Notes: generated from the sequence alone by a model not told the origin. A DNA stretch of 64,000 nt from Quillaja saponaria (GCA_029379385.1 CM055607.1:32857235-32921234), one strand, 5' to 3'. Counted from the stretch's first letter, positions 13,101 to 26,600 are shown. Made by a program: numbers and translations.

Positions 13101-16100
13101 AGGGTTGCTTCAAAGGATACCAGAGCTGTATGCCCTGTTTCAGTGGACTTCCCCATGAATTTTGGCCTTTGAGCTGACACTGACTCAACTTTTCCTTCCT
13201 CAACAACAGGACAACATGAAGTTCTCTTGAAGTGTAAATGCACATCAGGACTACAACTTCCATTACTTTGAAGGATATTACTACTATCTGATGTAGACAT
13301 GTTGCAGAGTGAGGTATTCGGTGGAGATCCCTGTGCAAGACATTCTCCTCCATCAATCAAAGATGGACTTGACCGCATAACAAATATACCCTTTTCACCT
13401 AATCGATCATCAGGAAATGAAATAGAATTTGTATCGCCCTCTCTTTGTTTAAGTTTGACCTCTTTCACAACTCCACACCTGAAACAAAGTAGCACCACAG
13501 CAATTGACATTTGACATATGTTGCACGAGTCTTCTCAAATTGAAAAAAAAAGAAAGAAAAAAAAAAGAAGGAAAAAGGGGTCAGTGTTCAGGTTATTATA
13601 CATGAGATTTATTACAAGTTCCACTCAACAAAGACTGATTCTCTTTTAAAGATCTACCATTCTAGCAAGACAATTGAAAAAAATTTATCAGACTGTAAGT
13701 TTTCCAAAACAAGCATTATGTACCAAAGAAAGGACAAGCAGGCCATCTTCATAAGTTATGACCAAGTATAGGTTCTTTTCCTTTACTATTCTTTTCAAAT
13801 GGCCATGATGGAGGGGTGACAGGAGGTTAAGAAGTAACAGAAGGCTTAAGTATGAAGTCTTACATATGATTTACTTTGCTGTTGTCATCAACAGGTGGCT
13901 TCAAAGACTTGGTATTCTTGCAAATAGTAACCTCGTCGCTGTTCTGAGGCACACCATTACTATTTTGAGGAGAAAACTCACCATATATGTTGCCACCAGA
14001 AAAAGGCTCAAAAATTATCCCAGTATGCTGTGATGTATCAGATGCTTTATTGTGAGTTTCATTAATTTTGATATTTCCTTCATCAGTTGGTGGCAACAAA
14101 ATACCAAGTGAATCTTCATCACGTCCAAGTTTAGCCACATCTTCCAGTAAGATTAGGTGACACATGCCCTAATAACTGAACTTGCACATCTGTTCCAACA
14201 GTGTTACCAAAAACCCCACTAAGATCTTCACCGCCTACCTGGTCCCTCACACCTGCGGATTCATCCTTGTGAGCTTCATGATTTTGGAACTTAGAATGTT
14301 CTACTGGCTGACTGTCAAAATTCGATCCTGCTGATGGTTTAAGATTTTCCTCCACAAATATGGGGTCTGAGCTGGTGGAGCTTCCAGACACATCAATATG
14401 GGCAAGCATTATTGCTGGGAGAGTCAAGCTCTAGCGTTCCTAAACCATTTTCTACCGTTCTATCCACAGCCATACAAGTACTTCTGATAGAAGTTATACA
14501 ACAGCCACTAAAAGATGTCTTTATTGTTGATGGTGCTTCTTTGCAAGCTTCACTTTCTTCAGCAGCATTAGCTGACATGGCTTCCAGAGCACGATGAAGG
14601 CGTTTAGACGGTGGTAAAGCAGCTTCACTATCCAAAGAACAGCTAAAAATTTGGTCTTTCTTAACTTTACAAAGCTGAGATCCACTCTCTGAGAATGTTG
14701 TTAAACCCTTCGAAGGGGAAAGGTTATCGAAACCACCATTCAACAAAGATGAATCACCATCCACAAGACTACCATTGTCACAATTTGAGGATGTGATTAT
14801 CTGCTTCGGCAAATTGATTAAATTTTCCTTCAGGTTTATCGTTTCTGAGTGTGAAAAGCTATTTAGCATTTCACTGGATGATGATTTACCCATTCTAACC
14901 CTGGCTCGTTTTACCAGTGGCAAGTGTTCATCTCCACCTTCCCTGGAACAACTTTCTTTCAATTTCTCAGAACTGTTTAGTGAACTTTGACTTGTATTCT
15001 GTGTACTAACACCCAAACCAGTCTCCTTTGGTGGTGTAACAATCGGCTTAGAAGCATCATTAGTTAACCGCTTTCTGTTTGGTTTTCTTTTCTTCTTGAC
15101 GGAAACGGCCTTTATTTGTAGATCATGTTCCCTGTTTAGTTCAACATCTCCCTCGACATATTCAACAGTCCCAGAGTGCTCCAGTTTACTAATAGAATCT
15201 ATAGTACTACCCTCATTCAAACTAAAGGTGTCAGAGTCAACTGTGACAATTTCTGAACCATTGTCATCAATGCTACCATTTGAAACAAAAACTGCTGAAT
15301 CAGCATCACACCCAGAGCCATTGGGCGATTTCCTGGCACTTCTATTCCCTCTCATAGGCACATCCCGAACTGCATTAACTGAAATGTCAAGAACAATCAT
15401 ATTACAATCAGTAGGTAGGATGGAGTTCTGTACCCTTGATGAGCTTCTAGACCTTCGAACTGGTGCACTTATCTGTCTGATACAGCTATGTGTTCGAAAT
15501 TCTGCAGATCTTTTTCGAGAAAAGTAAGTAGCTCGCAAGGGTGTTTCAGCAGCAGCAGTACTAGTAGGCTCCTCCAATGATCGCTCCTTATTAGCAAAAG
15601 CATCACTTTCTGCTCCAGCTGAAGCATCCTCAGCCACACAACTCGGCTCATTTCTATCAAGCGTCACTCCAGGAGCATCTGTCAGATCCTTCGACCCAAA
15701 GTTGCCAGATGAGTCAATGGAGTTCCCCCCATTTGCCGCAGTTACTTCACCACCAGATTTGATATCATCTTGGCTCTGTTCTTTTAATTTTTCATAACTT
15801 TCAATTATCTCCTTTACTGCACGAACAAAATCAGCACCTTTTCCCTGGCGTTTGGTAAGGAGAGATTGTTTCTTCTCTTCAGTAAATGCTTCAACATCAG
15901 CACGGTTGCAGAAAGCTCTGTATGACCAAAACGAGAAATTCTAACTACAGGGCATGCTAGATGAAGATAAAATGCCTCTAAAGAATGAGGTGAAAATTAA
16001 TCAAAACAATACAAACGATAACAATCACAAAATATGCCTGACTGGACTATGAGGTGATTTATTAAATCAAACTATAATACATAACTAAAATTCAAAAAGA

Positions 16101-19100
16101 TACGAAATAAGTTCAGTTTCATCCTGGATGGCTTTACTATAAAATAATATCATTCTTCATAACCCAATTATGAAATGTCTCATGCATCTGCTTGCCAGAA
16201 AATTGAAGTAACAGTACAAATGCTTTGGAAACATAAAAAGCTCCAACTTCATTCCAGTACTATTTGATCCATCACAAAATCAAATTGTATAGCTTATACA
16301 TCTGAAGCAATTCCAACAGGTTCTCAGGAACACCAGAGAACAAATACACCAATAAAAAAGAAAAAGTTAATGCACATAAGCTGGATGGAGAAAACCTAAG
16401 AGAGGATACACATGAACTGACGTCTCATCTCAAAGCCACGTGTAAAACAAGATCATTATAATTTTACAGTTGACTTAAGCTGATGTACCTAAGAATCAAA
16501 ATCACATGGTAGCACTAAATAAGTATTAACTTAGAAACCATCTATAAGCCTAGATGACAGTGTAAATGGAATCTGACTATAACTCTACCATCACAACACC
16601 CAATTCGCAACGAACAAAAAATAAAATAATAAAAGGAGAGAACAGAATAGCCCAAATACAATGCAGTAGAACGAACTCAGACTTGTCCCAGCATCTAGAA
16701 AGTTTCTCCCAGAGTCCCAGGAGAAATTAGAGAAAGCATCCAGGTCAGCAATAGTGACGTGGTTAGAAGCACCATAGGATGGAAACCTAGGATTGATTTC
16801 CATGGAGGCCTAAGTTTCTTAGAGGGAAACAAAGGAAAAATAAAGTTTCTTAGAGGGAAACAAAGGAAAAACTCTTTTGGGATCCCAAGAGCAGCTAACC
16901 CTAAGTTATCATAAGAACTTAAAAAGCCAAAGGCTAATTTCACATAATAATCAAAAGATAACATATTACAATGTAGTCATAAGGCCTCTATTAATAAAGA
17001 GGCAATACCCTAAAACTTTAATGAAACTTAATCATGACCCTTGATCTGATCTAATCCTAACCGCACATAATAAAATAACTAAAACAACCCTAAACTTAAA
17101 GCTGCTACAGTAACCCGTAGCTACACTAATTACGGCTGACTTGTACTTTATTTTATAATTTTATCCTCTTTTCCCTGCATCAAATAGTCTATTGGTACAA
17201 CAGAATCAAACTACTGGCCAGAAAAAATCAGGAAAGTTACTTAATGTGTAATCCTCCTTATGTTTTAATGTTGAGCACTGGAGATGTAATTGACAATTCT
17301 CCCACAGAAGGATTTCTATATCCATTCTTTACCAAAACAACCACTATCAAATATTTACTGAAGCACAATACACTCCAACATGCTTCGTTTCTCCATCAAA
17401 AGTTTGATGATCATATCAGCCATTCCAAATGTCAAAATTTTATGTATTTATAACTATTGTAGATATTTCCGATAGCAACTTTGCAAATCATATATTAGTT
17501 AAAATTCCAATTGTATAAACTCACAGAAACCAAGTATACCAGATTTTACGTGGAATATAAATTCTTTCTATAATGCCTCAATACAAATTTTCTCTCCCAA
17601 TACTCTCCCTTTGCTTCTCCCACTTCTGGATGTGATGTCTTGACATCCAATGTTGTTGCCGTCCGATGCCTTGCCCCTAGTTCTCCAAGTCTGAAGGTGG
17701 CATTCCTTTTTGTCAGCAAGCCAGAAAGCGAGTTTCTATTCCTCTGAAAGTATAGACATGATAGACTCATTCGTTCTACCCATGTATGTGCAATTATATG
17801 ATTTATATGATTATCAAGATCGTTTATTTACAATTAGGGTACTTTACTGGAATGCAGAAAAAATATAACAAATGAAATGACACTTTGTTTCTCTATATTT
17901 TGGATTCTATATTATAGTAAGCGCAATAGGGTGGATCGCGAGAACACATTGTTTAGGCATACAATTCGTGGGCGGAGGTGTTTGGACAAATGAAATGACA
18001 CTTTGTTTCTCTATATTTTGGATTCTATATTATAGGAAGCGCAATAGGGTGGATCGCGAGAACACATTGTTTAGGCATACAATTCGTGGGTGGAGGTGTT
18101 TGGAGAAGACCTTGGTAATATATACCCCCAACAGGAATATCTAAATTAAGTACTTACCCTTAAAACCTTATTCTCTGCTCTTTTCTTTTCTTTTGGTATT
18201 TCATCTTAATTGAACCAGTAATTCATGACAATCATGTCCTACATTTCAAATATTACCTACAACACTCTAACTTATATAGAAAACACTGCAAGTCTAAGAT
18301 TAGTCATGCAGCAAAGAGTTATGCACAGCAGAAAGTAAAATGCAAAAACAACTACAGTCACTATCTCCATCTTTTCAATAACAAACACGGAGATGAAGCT
18401 TGGTTACTAGTGGAATTAATTTTTTCAACTTAGAAATTACTGAGAAGTTTATGATAAGCCCTCTCAATGTGCTCGTATCAAAATAGTAATGAATAACACA
18501 GACATAATGCCAACTGAAAGCAAATGAAAACTTACTAACCAAAAGAGGAAAGTTTTTGGCTCATTCATATTCTAACTATTGTTCAAACAATAGAATATTC
18601 ACCTCAACATTCCCACATGGACACTGTAATTATCAATCTGAGCCCTGTCTATTTAAGTTAGCAAAAAAAAGGCCATAAACAAGAAAACAATTAATCAGGA
18701 TAATCTAGCAAATAGCAGCACAGACAGAGTGGAAATTACCAATGAATCAGCTAATTAACTCCATGTTTTACTACTGAACCCATACCTTCTTCAAACAATG
18801 TTTTGATGGTATCATAAACCATGATTATAACCTAAACTCAAGAAACTTCACTATGTAACCTAAAACACAATACTTAAGATATTGCTACAATAATATAAAG
18901 ACCATCATTACTAAAAGCATATTGAAAGTTCCTTAAGATATTGCCTCAATACTCACATCTGTTGAGTTCCAAAGAAGTACACAAGTACTTTCTTACAATC
19001 AGCAGAATAGCCCCACTTATCTGGCTCACTTACCTGCCACCAGCAATGAAACTGATAAGGCAGATAAAATTACATGAGACTGAGCAGAAACAGAAAATCT

Positions 19101-19785
19101 ACTATTTCAACTTGAGATTTTTTATTCTACTTCTTTATGCATGATTTTGGTGATCGTGAGTGGGGTTGAGAGAGGGGGAGGGGAGTTGTCAACAAGAGTG
19201 TTTTCCAGATTAGGGAGCATAAAATAGGCTCATTGTTGCAAAGAAAGCATACAGCCACATATAAATTGCAAATTCTTGTGGTAAGTTTGTTAAACTCAGC
19301 CCCTCTTTCTTGCATCTTTTCCTTATTTCTTGTCTTTTAAGTCTTTCATGGGCAAGTCAACAATTGAGAACCACAAATGAGATTGTAAAGTTAAAGTAAG
19401 GAAAACCAAAACTTCTGCTTTTTCTCCTCTGCTTATTAATTGAAACTCAAAAGAGTAATCAACCCAACTTTCCCGAAACTTCAAATTTAAATCCACACAA
19501 CCAAGCAACCTTCAAACAGTACCAAACGACTAACCAGGTACCAAAAAAATTAAATAAAGCAACATGCAATTTGAACGACCCTAACAAAATGGTATTTTGA
19601 ATAGCAGAATCAACTAAAAATCAATTCTTTTTCTAGTATGTAATTAACGAAGTGGCACCTACCGTTGCAGGCCAAGCAGGAAAGCCTTTGACTTTTGCAA
19701 GCACAAGATCGCCAACCATCCATTGCCGGCGAGCAGCGGCTGCCGCAGCTGCTTTGCTAGCCCCCTTTCTACGACTTGGCGCCAT
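10175..19785 (-). CDS. HULK: HUA2-LIKE (HULK) PWWP and RPR domain protein
   Basis: HUA2 and HULK proteins are nuclear factors acting on transcription and pre-mRNA processing, including flowering regulators. Exons: 19663-19785, 18957-19033, 13864-15917, 13016-13478, 12341-12449, 12050-12162, 11772-11956, 11216-11685, 10668-11103, 10373-10540, 10175-10200. The start MAPSRRKGASKAA fits HULK2/3 better than HUA2. The PWWP domain (GDLVLAKVKGFPAWPATV, then KVLVYFFGT) lies in about residues 20-110, followed by a Ser-rich middle. The RPR/CID-like domain (HRKVDLFFLVDSIAQCSRGLK, read to YPSAIQAVLSRLL) spans exons 4-7. A proline-rich tail ends in SFWRQG. Exon 6 uses a GC donor (AAG/GCAAGT). Frame breaks occur near 14396-14430, 14134-14168 and 11340-11360. 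Discounting one base at each gives about 1406 aa, close to the family length. Confidence 0.93.
16812..16872. repeat. 31-bp tandem duplication in HULK intron
   Basis: The unit AAGTTTCTTAGAGGGAAAC followed by AAAGGAAAAA occurs twice, starting at 16812 and 16843, in the 3-kb intron between exons 2 and 3 of the HULK gene. Confidence 0.85.
17868..18103. repeat. 118-bp tandem duplication in HULK intron
   Basis: Two adjacent 118-base copies (17868-17985 and 17986-18103) start ACAAATGAAATGACAC and end GGAGGTGTTTGG. I count two mismatches: T/G in ATAGTAAG versus ATAGGAAG, and C/T in GGGCGG versus GGGTGG. They lie in the long second HULK intron. The GC-richer segment TGGATCGCGAGAAC stands out from the surrounding sequence. 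Either a recent duplication or an assembly duplication would explain it. Confidence 0.9.
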
Positions 19786-21038
19786 AGGAGGTACTCGCAG
19801 CCGCAACAATTGGGTTAAGGCAAGGTATTTGAACTGAATTGAATAGCCAAAGTCGGCGATATATCAAAATCGTCAAAGATATGAAAAGCCTGGTACTCAG
19901 TTGGGGATTCTCGAAAGAAATTCGTAGGCATTGAAACAGGAAGATCACAGAGAAGAGAAGGAAGAGAGAGAAGGAGATAGTGATAGGGGGGTGAGTCTAA
20001 GGGAAACCCTAATTCCAGAGAGTTTGAAAATAGCGTATTCACACACACAATGAGTAGAGAGCAATATGAGTTGGTTAGGTGAGGTGGAGACTAGGGTGCG
20101 CACCCACGGGGTTTAATAGTATTACTCTGTGAAGAGGGCTAACGTACGCTGTATGCGGTCTTAGATACTTCCGTGCAAGTTGCACATGTGACGTGACTAC
20201 AAAAAGGATGGATCGGCTTGTCTAAGGCCCATTGGGTACACACAATTTGTAAGCTCTATAATCAACAAGAAAATACACTCGATTTATAATTGAACCAATA
20301 TAATGTAATTTGGGCCTATTATGAGCCTGCTAACAAATTTTCTAAGCAAGCATAGATGGGCCAATAACCCATAAATGACATTTAATGAACCTCTCATGGG
20401 CCTTGTATGTGAGTAGGTTAAGCTTGGGTTAAAGTTTGGATGGAGCGGCTTGCAAATATAAAATAAAAATATGTAAGTAAGTTTATAGTCCTGATTGAGT
20501 CTAGTAATATTGTGATTTTAAAAAGTTACTGTAACTTTTAATTATATAAAAATAGATGTCAAATTAACTTTTTAAAAATCACATAAATTTATTAAAAAAT
20601 ATTATTAAACTTAACTTGAACCAGACTAGGTTGAGATCGAAATCTTAGAAATTTAAAATTAATTAAATTCAGATTAGACCAATTTAAGTGACCTGGTTTG
20701 ATTTAAAGTCATGCTTAATCCGATAAGTTCAAAAAAAAAAAACACTAGGAGGAGGGTGGCCTAATTAAGTTATTCCACTTATAAGGCTGCAAGCCTCGTA
20801 CATTTGGCATATGACGAAGCTAATCAAAAGTGAAAAGAGGAAATTGAGAGTAGGTATTCAACACGCCTCTAAACGGCAATATCTGTTAGTAGGACAAAAA
20901 AATACCCCACTCAGACAAAGCTGATCATTAGCTCTGTGTCGTGTGCTCCCCGACAAAAGTAACTAAACGACAAGTTTTGCATACCACTAACCAACCACTA
21001 CTTTCCATCTTTAACTCCTTTTGGGTCCATACCATAAC
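19786..21038. other. divergent intergenic region between HULK and EDL3
   Basis: This is the 5' flank shared head-to-head by HULK (-) and EDL3 (+). The first 250 bases left to right are purine-rich and probably include the HULK 5' UTR and promoter. The middle (20240-20750) is AT-rich and has no coding signal. Confidence 0.5.
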
Positions 21039-21442
21039 CACGTGATGGATACCCAAAAATATATTAATATTAAAAAATATATAAGAACCAACCAATCATA
21101 TATCCACACGTGTAGAACCTCCATTACTGGGATTTTAGAATGGAGAATCTGGTGGACTCGTGTCAAACAATTCGTATCTGGATGACACGTAGACGAAGAT
21201 ATTTTCGAACCCACTAAAAAGATATTTGAGGATCTGAGGCAAATAACAGAACGTGGCAGCTTCAATCCCATGGCTTGACGTTACGCCTCGATTCTCCGTC
21301 ACGGCATCTAAGCAATAAAATATGTTCACCAATAGTAATTCGACATGTTGTCCGTCTTCCTTAGCAGGATCTAAAGGCAGTTGATCAGCCATCCCTGCAC
21401 GACACGTGGCAATCTTTGATGAATCTTCAACTAGTATATATA
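21039..21442 (+). promoter_or_regulatory. ABRE/G-box-rich promoter with TATA box upstream of EDL3
   Basis: ACGT-core motifs are dense here. There are CACGTG palindromes at 21039-21044 and 21117-21122, ACACGTA around 21187, ACGTGGC at 21251-21257, TGACGT near 21276-21281, and the full ABRE CACGTGGC at 21403-21410. A TATA box (TATATATA) is at 21435-21442, only 44 bases before the EDL3 ATG, so the 5' UTR must be very short. Such motifs bind bZIP factors of the ABF/AREB class. The expected result is abscisic-acid and drought induction, which agrees with the known role of EDL3. The function here is inferred from motifs. Confidence 0.75.
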
Positions 21443-21485
21443 GAGAGCCGGTTAACATCGTCGTCTTCGAGAAATTCTCGCAGAA

Positions 21486-22367
21486 ATGAATGCGAGTCAG
21501 AGACTGAGACCGAACCCACTGAGTGATGGCTCCGAGTCATCCGAGTCGGGAATACTCAACGAGCGCATACTCGTTCTCGTCTTTGAGTCAATCAAGTGGG
21601 ACCTACACACCCTATGTTTTGCCGCATCGGTGAACAGGAAACTCCGGGCAGTGGCAAAGCGATTATTATGGCGGGACATGTGCGTATATCGCGCACCGCG
21701 CATGGTAGCAACATTGTCTAACGGTGCGCAGAACGGTCGAATCGGAGGTGGATGGCACGCGCTGGCGAAGCTTATGTTCTTTTGTTGTGGATGTGAACCG
21801 ACCCGGAATTTCAAGATGAGTCAACCACTAGATGGACACTTCATGGAAGCGTCCCGTTTTTCAAAAACATCGGGTCGGAGCTTCTTGACAAAAAAGTGCC
21901 GGGGCGACTTGTTGTATGTAAGCGACCCGTGTGAGCATCCAATGAGTGATAAGGAAGACGATTTGGGAATATTCAGAGGAATTTTCAAGGGATTTATGAA
22001 ATCAAAGACGAGAGAGTGTTTGATCAGACGGCAGATAGAGTTGGAGCAAAGAATAAGGTGTCCATATTGTGGGTCCCGCGTCTGGAGTATGACTACGGCT
22101 AGGCTTGTTCCGAAAAGCGCTGCTAGGAGGCTCGGCTCACACGAAGGCGGCTTAGAGTTTTTCGTATGTGTGAATGGACATTTGTATGGGACCTGCTGGC
22201 TTGTTCCTCTGTCGTCTGATGAGGATCATCTTGATGAAGACGAAGACGAAGATGACTTTAGGGACGGCGATGATGAAGGAATTGGTGGGGTCCGGAGTAT
22301 GGATCACGATGATCGGACGGTAACAATTGGCAGTGTTAGTTCATTGGGAGAGGATATAATCATGTAA
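21486..22367 (+). CDS. EDL3: EID1-like F-box protein (EDL3 type)
   Basis: An intronless gene for 293 aa. It is probably the substrate-recognition subunit of an SCF ubiquitin ligase. Residues 24-66 form an F-box-like segment (ESGILNERILVLVFESIKWD, then LCFAASVNRKLRAVAKRLLW). Downstream are GGGWHALAKLMFFCCGC, a paired CPYCG motif near residue 196 with FVCVNGHLYGTCWL behind it that looks metal-binding, and an acidic run (DEDHLDEDEDEDD) near residue 246. These features match the EID1-like family, and EDL3 is described as a positive regulator of ABA signalling. The start is supported by the TATA box 44 bases upstream and by the absence of an earlier in-frame Met near the F-box. The gene is head-to-head with HULK and tail-to-tail with MED33. 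No frame break is seen. Confidence 0.92.
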   Translation: MNASQRLRPNPLSDGSESSESGILNERILVLVFESIKWDLHTLCFAASVNRKLRAVAKRLLWRDMCVYRAPRMVATLSNGAQNGRIGGGWHALAKLMFFCCGCEPTRNFKMSQPLDGHFMEASRFSKTSGRSFLTKKCRGDLLYVSDPCEHPMSDKEDDLGIFRGIFKGFMKSKTRECLIRRQIELEQRIRCPYCGSRVWSMTTARLVPKSAARRLGSHEGGLEFFVCVNGHLYGTCWLVPLSSDEDHLDEDEDEDDFRDGDDEGIGGVRSMDHDDRTVTIGSVSSLGEDIIM

Positions 22368-23652
22368 TTTTTATTTTTATTAATAGAAATAGATAAAAGG
22401 GGAATGATGATATGGATGCTGGATTAATGGTGTAGGCTAACATGGAATATCCGATTATCTTCTTCTTCTTCTTTTTTCTTTTTTTGTTGGATTTTTGGCT
22501 CGCCTTAGCTTGATGTGATAGTATGATAATCCTGTCATATATGTTTCTTAGTCAATAAGAATGAGTAGAATTTGAATAGAATATTTAATGTTCGATATTT
22601 TAGACTTGTGAAGTAAAAAAAACAATTAACATTGTTAATTTTATGTTTGGACTTATACATTATGAGATATTTACGTGTGTAATTTGTTTACTATCTTTCT
22701 ATGTTAGAATTAATTCAATTAATAATAATAATTATTTACAAAGAGAGGAAGGAAAATAACTTATATTTTTAGAACATTGAGAGAATCTAAATTGGGGAAT
22801 GTGATTAAACATGAAAATGTCATGGAGCTAATCAGACCACAATGCAAGAATGCTAAATGGATCTTCTTGTGAACAAACATGTATTTTTGGCATTTCTCTC
22901 GTGGCAGGAGAACCCTCTCTCTTCAAAATCTCAGTCTAGCATGAAAGGTGAAAGTTAAGAATTCAGAGGAAACGACCAAGAATAAGGTGTAAGTTTCTGA
23001 ATATCTTGTCTAACAGGTAAGATTTATTAAAGATATAATACTTCTATTTTACACTTTCTAAGGTGCATATAACCATAAGATGTACTCGAATGAAAGAAAA
23101 ACCATGAGATTTATGAAGTATAATTTTACAATTTTAGATTAATCTAGTAACAGTATCATTTCCTCAATGCTACAATTATCCAATGACTTACAAAAATCTG
23201 TGAAGCTATCTATCAAACAGAGTAGTACAGCTCTACACACAAGGCATGAAAAAGAAGCATGACTGTCAGAACTCAATTTTGATTTATGTTAACTCGTGTG
23301 CCTGTATCACAGATTAGCACAATAGAATTTCGCTTCATCATTCAATCCGCAGGACCATAATAACTTTTCAAAGCATGAGAGTTCTCTATCCCTAGATAGT
23401 GAACATCAAAAACCTGACTTCCATTAGATTCTGTCATCACTCTACATATACTCTATACAGAAAGCTATACCAAATAGAGGACAAAGATATTCCTACTGAA
23501 CAGCACAGCAATACCTCAAATTGCAGAAAAGGGTACAAAAAATTGCAGCATGCTTTATCAGAGATTAAAAACCACTTTGTACTATCAATTCAGCTGCTGC
23601 ACCCATGGCACCAATCCCACTGATTCCCAACAGAGATAGAGCCAACTCTTTT
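22368..23652. other. convergent intergenic region (3' flanks of EDL3 and MED33)
   Basis: This AT-rich stretch separates the stop codons of two convergent genes. It should hold both 3' UTRs. I see no additional gene, transposon ends or strong repeats in it. Confidence 0.5.
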
Positions 23653-26600
23653 TCATTCCACTGCCTTAATCCCTTGCTTCAGTCTCTTCAACACATCCAC
23701 ATCAACGTCCAGGACCCACAATGGTGTGCAACCTACCATCAAGCTCACAAACCCTGACACATATGCACGCCAAGTTGTGCAATCACAACGAACTGATATT
23801 TTCCCATCTAGAGCACTTGCAAGAAATTCCAAATGGCACCCAAGAATCTTCGATCGACGCTTAGATGCTGTTGATGTAGAGTCCACCCCCCAAGCAAATG
23901 TCCCAGAAAACACAGCCAAGTATGCAAGTGCATATCCTCTCAGCACAGCAACCACACCTCCAGCTTCTCCCCCATCCTGCTCCAACTTATGGACTGATAG
24001 AAACCAAGTAGGTAGAGTTTCTCTTATCAAGGATTGAACCAAACTTGGCCCACCAGATATCCAAACCAATGAAGCCCCAAGAGAAGCTGCATGCTTGACA
24101 CGTGACACTGATGTAGCAAGAGATACCTGTCCATATCTCATTCCATACTTGGTCTTCTTTAGCTTCTCCACTTGTGCCTTAGGTAACCCACTACTCGCTA
24201 TGTCTCTAACAGAAAGCATTAGAAGACAGACAATTTCATCAGTCAGGAACATGACATCTCTGACAAATCGATGGGCTCTTAAGTAGAGAATTCCCGGAGC
24301 AACAGGAGAAATCCCACCAGAGAAGTGGGAACCAAAACCATGGCCAAGGAGAGCACCTATACCGCCATTGCTATGAATGTAAGCAGAACCAAGGCCAAGA
24401 GTAGATGTGAAGCAAACTTTTAGGAGCTGGACTACGGCATCCCTGCTGTGGTGGAAGACAGTTCCGGAAGCAGAGAACACAAGGAAATCACTCCAACGCT
24501 TCACCTTCTGGGCCCATAGTGAAGCTATAATAGGCATACATGGCCAGGGGCAACCAGAAGCAAGGGAAGTCAAGGCTGGGCCAACCAGAACGATGAAGCG
24601 TTCAGAAGCTTTGTCAAGTTTATATGTTATTGTGAGGCTTACAAAGGCAGCCAAAGGTAAAGGAAGCGTAGCGGGGGAGTTCCCACCTGCATGCAGACAG
24701 TTTTAAACATTGTCAACATATGATTTACCGAATCTGATATTTTTCATATAATTGACTTTAATTTCATCCAGTCCACCATAAAGTGAAATGGTGTTTACAA
24801 GGATTTTGTTATCTCAACTTAACAGCTGGTTGCTTTCTTTGCTTGATAAGTAATTAAACAATTATTTAATAAAGCAATAAAACATTCATCTCCCATGAAC
24901 TACTTGGCAGTTGCCACAAGATTTATAAATTTGTAAAGCTATACAAGGTATTTGGATTAGTAAGTTGAACTGACATAACTAACCAAATTGGAGAAAAGTG
25001 GAAGCAGCATGAAAAGAATCCTGTTTTCAAATGATGGTATTTCAAAGGCACCAACTGATAATCCACAAGCTAGAGGCTATGAGGAAATACCTGCAGCAAG
25101 GCTTGGAACATCCACTCCGGTGGCAGCAACAATTTTTTTTATCTGTTGCTCAATGCTGGATAAATTTGCAGCAGGGCTCGGCCAGTCAGTTCCATTCATA
25201 AAAGCTGGTTTCCATATACCCCGAGTTACTTCAGCTGAAAAATAGCTGACGATGGTTGCCAAAGATGCTGGAAGAAAATCTGTGAGATCTTTGAGCCCTG
25301 CAGTAAGCATGCATGTAACTTAACAAACAAACAGGACTGTATACAAGTTCAAAGGGACAAACTGGCAACGTTAATTAATAACTGAAATTATTACTTAAAG
25401 GATAGGACTGCCTATAGGGAAATATTCACTGATGCCATGGCCATTATCCAACTTCAAAGGACATTACTGTGCAGGAGTAAGAGTTAATGGAACTTCATTA
25501 GGGTATAGGTTTTTTGGTAAGTAGTATCATGTTAACAAATAGGCAAAAGGTACATAACGTAACACTAGTATTTTATTCTTTCAGAATTTTGATTTTTATT
25601 AAAGATTATCAGCTGAAGGATACTACAGTCTTCCCAGTACTTACTAAGTTTAGGCAATAATTGCAGCATACAGATGTTATTTTATTGGTAACTGAAATTA
25701 GTTAAGTATTGACCTTCTATAGGTATTTGTAGACATTTCACAACTTTCAAATTGAAACCATTTAGAAGAAATAAATCTATAGTTTGTAGAGGCAACCCTT
25801 TATGTAGAAGGAAAGCTTGGTCAAATATATATCAGAAAGCATCAGGACATTCCTGACAGAACTATGCAAACCTGTAGTAAGTTCACGAGGAGAGAGTTTT
25901 CCATGAGCACAGGCCGTAAGAGCAGCATCAAGTACAAAGGGAGATGCTTCAAGGATGTCCCATGCAGGCACTTTAAGCCTAGCAGAAGTATCTTCAGTTG
26001 CAGACCCAGAAGAATTACTACTTCCAGAATTTGAGGGAATCAAAGGCTGACCGCCTTTATTTATCTTTCTAAACATCATACTGAAGAGTGCATCAACAAT
26101 CTGATGAACAGGGGTCCCAGTTACAAGACCAGAGAGGGTTGAAGCAATACACTCTTGATGCTGCCGGTACCAGAGTTTTAATTTGGGAAAGGAATCCATA
26201 AATATGGGTTCTAAGGAAAACATCACAATTTTAGACAATCTCCTGATTTGCATTCGATCCCTTGCTGATTTTCCAAAAGATGATAATCTAGAGTTTCGAA
26301 CCAATAAGAGGTACTCAGGACTTAGTTGAGATCCTACTGCTGGTGCATCTCCCATTACATGTTTAAAAGGTGGTTGATCAAACCTCCATAACCTCAGTAG
26401 AAGTGCAAATGCATTAGAGAACACTGCATGACAAGAGACTTCTTCCCCAGTCGTAAGAGTCCATGAGGCATTAGGAACACATGATCCAAAAACCTCACAG
26501 ATCGGCATTAATGCACCCGCAAGTAGCGGAACCTGAGAGCAAAAGGAAATTCAATCATATATTCTAAACAACATCAATGCAACCTTTGCTAGTTCTTTCC

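Noticed and set aside
21497..21814. Minus-strand 105-codon frame opposite EDL3
   Set aside because: It is an antisense shadow of the EDL3 coding region.
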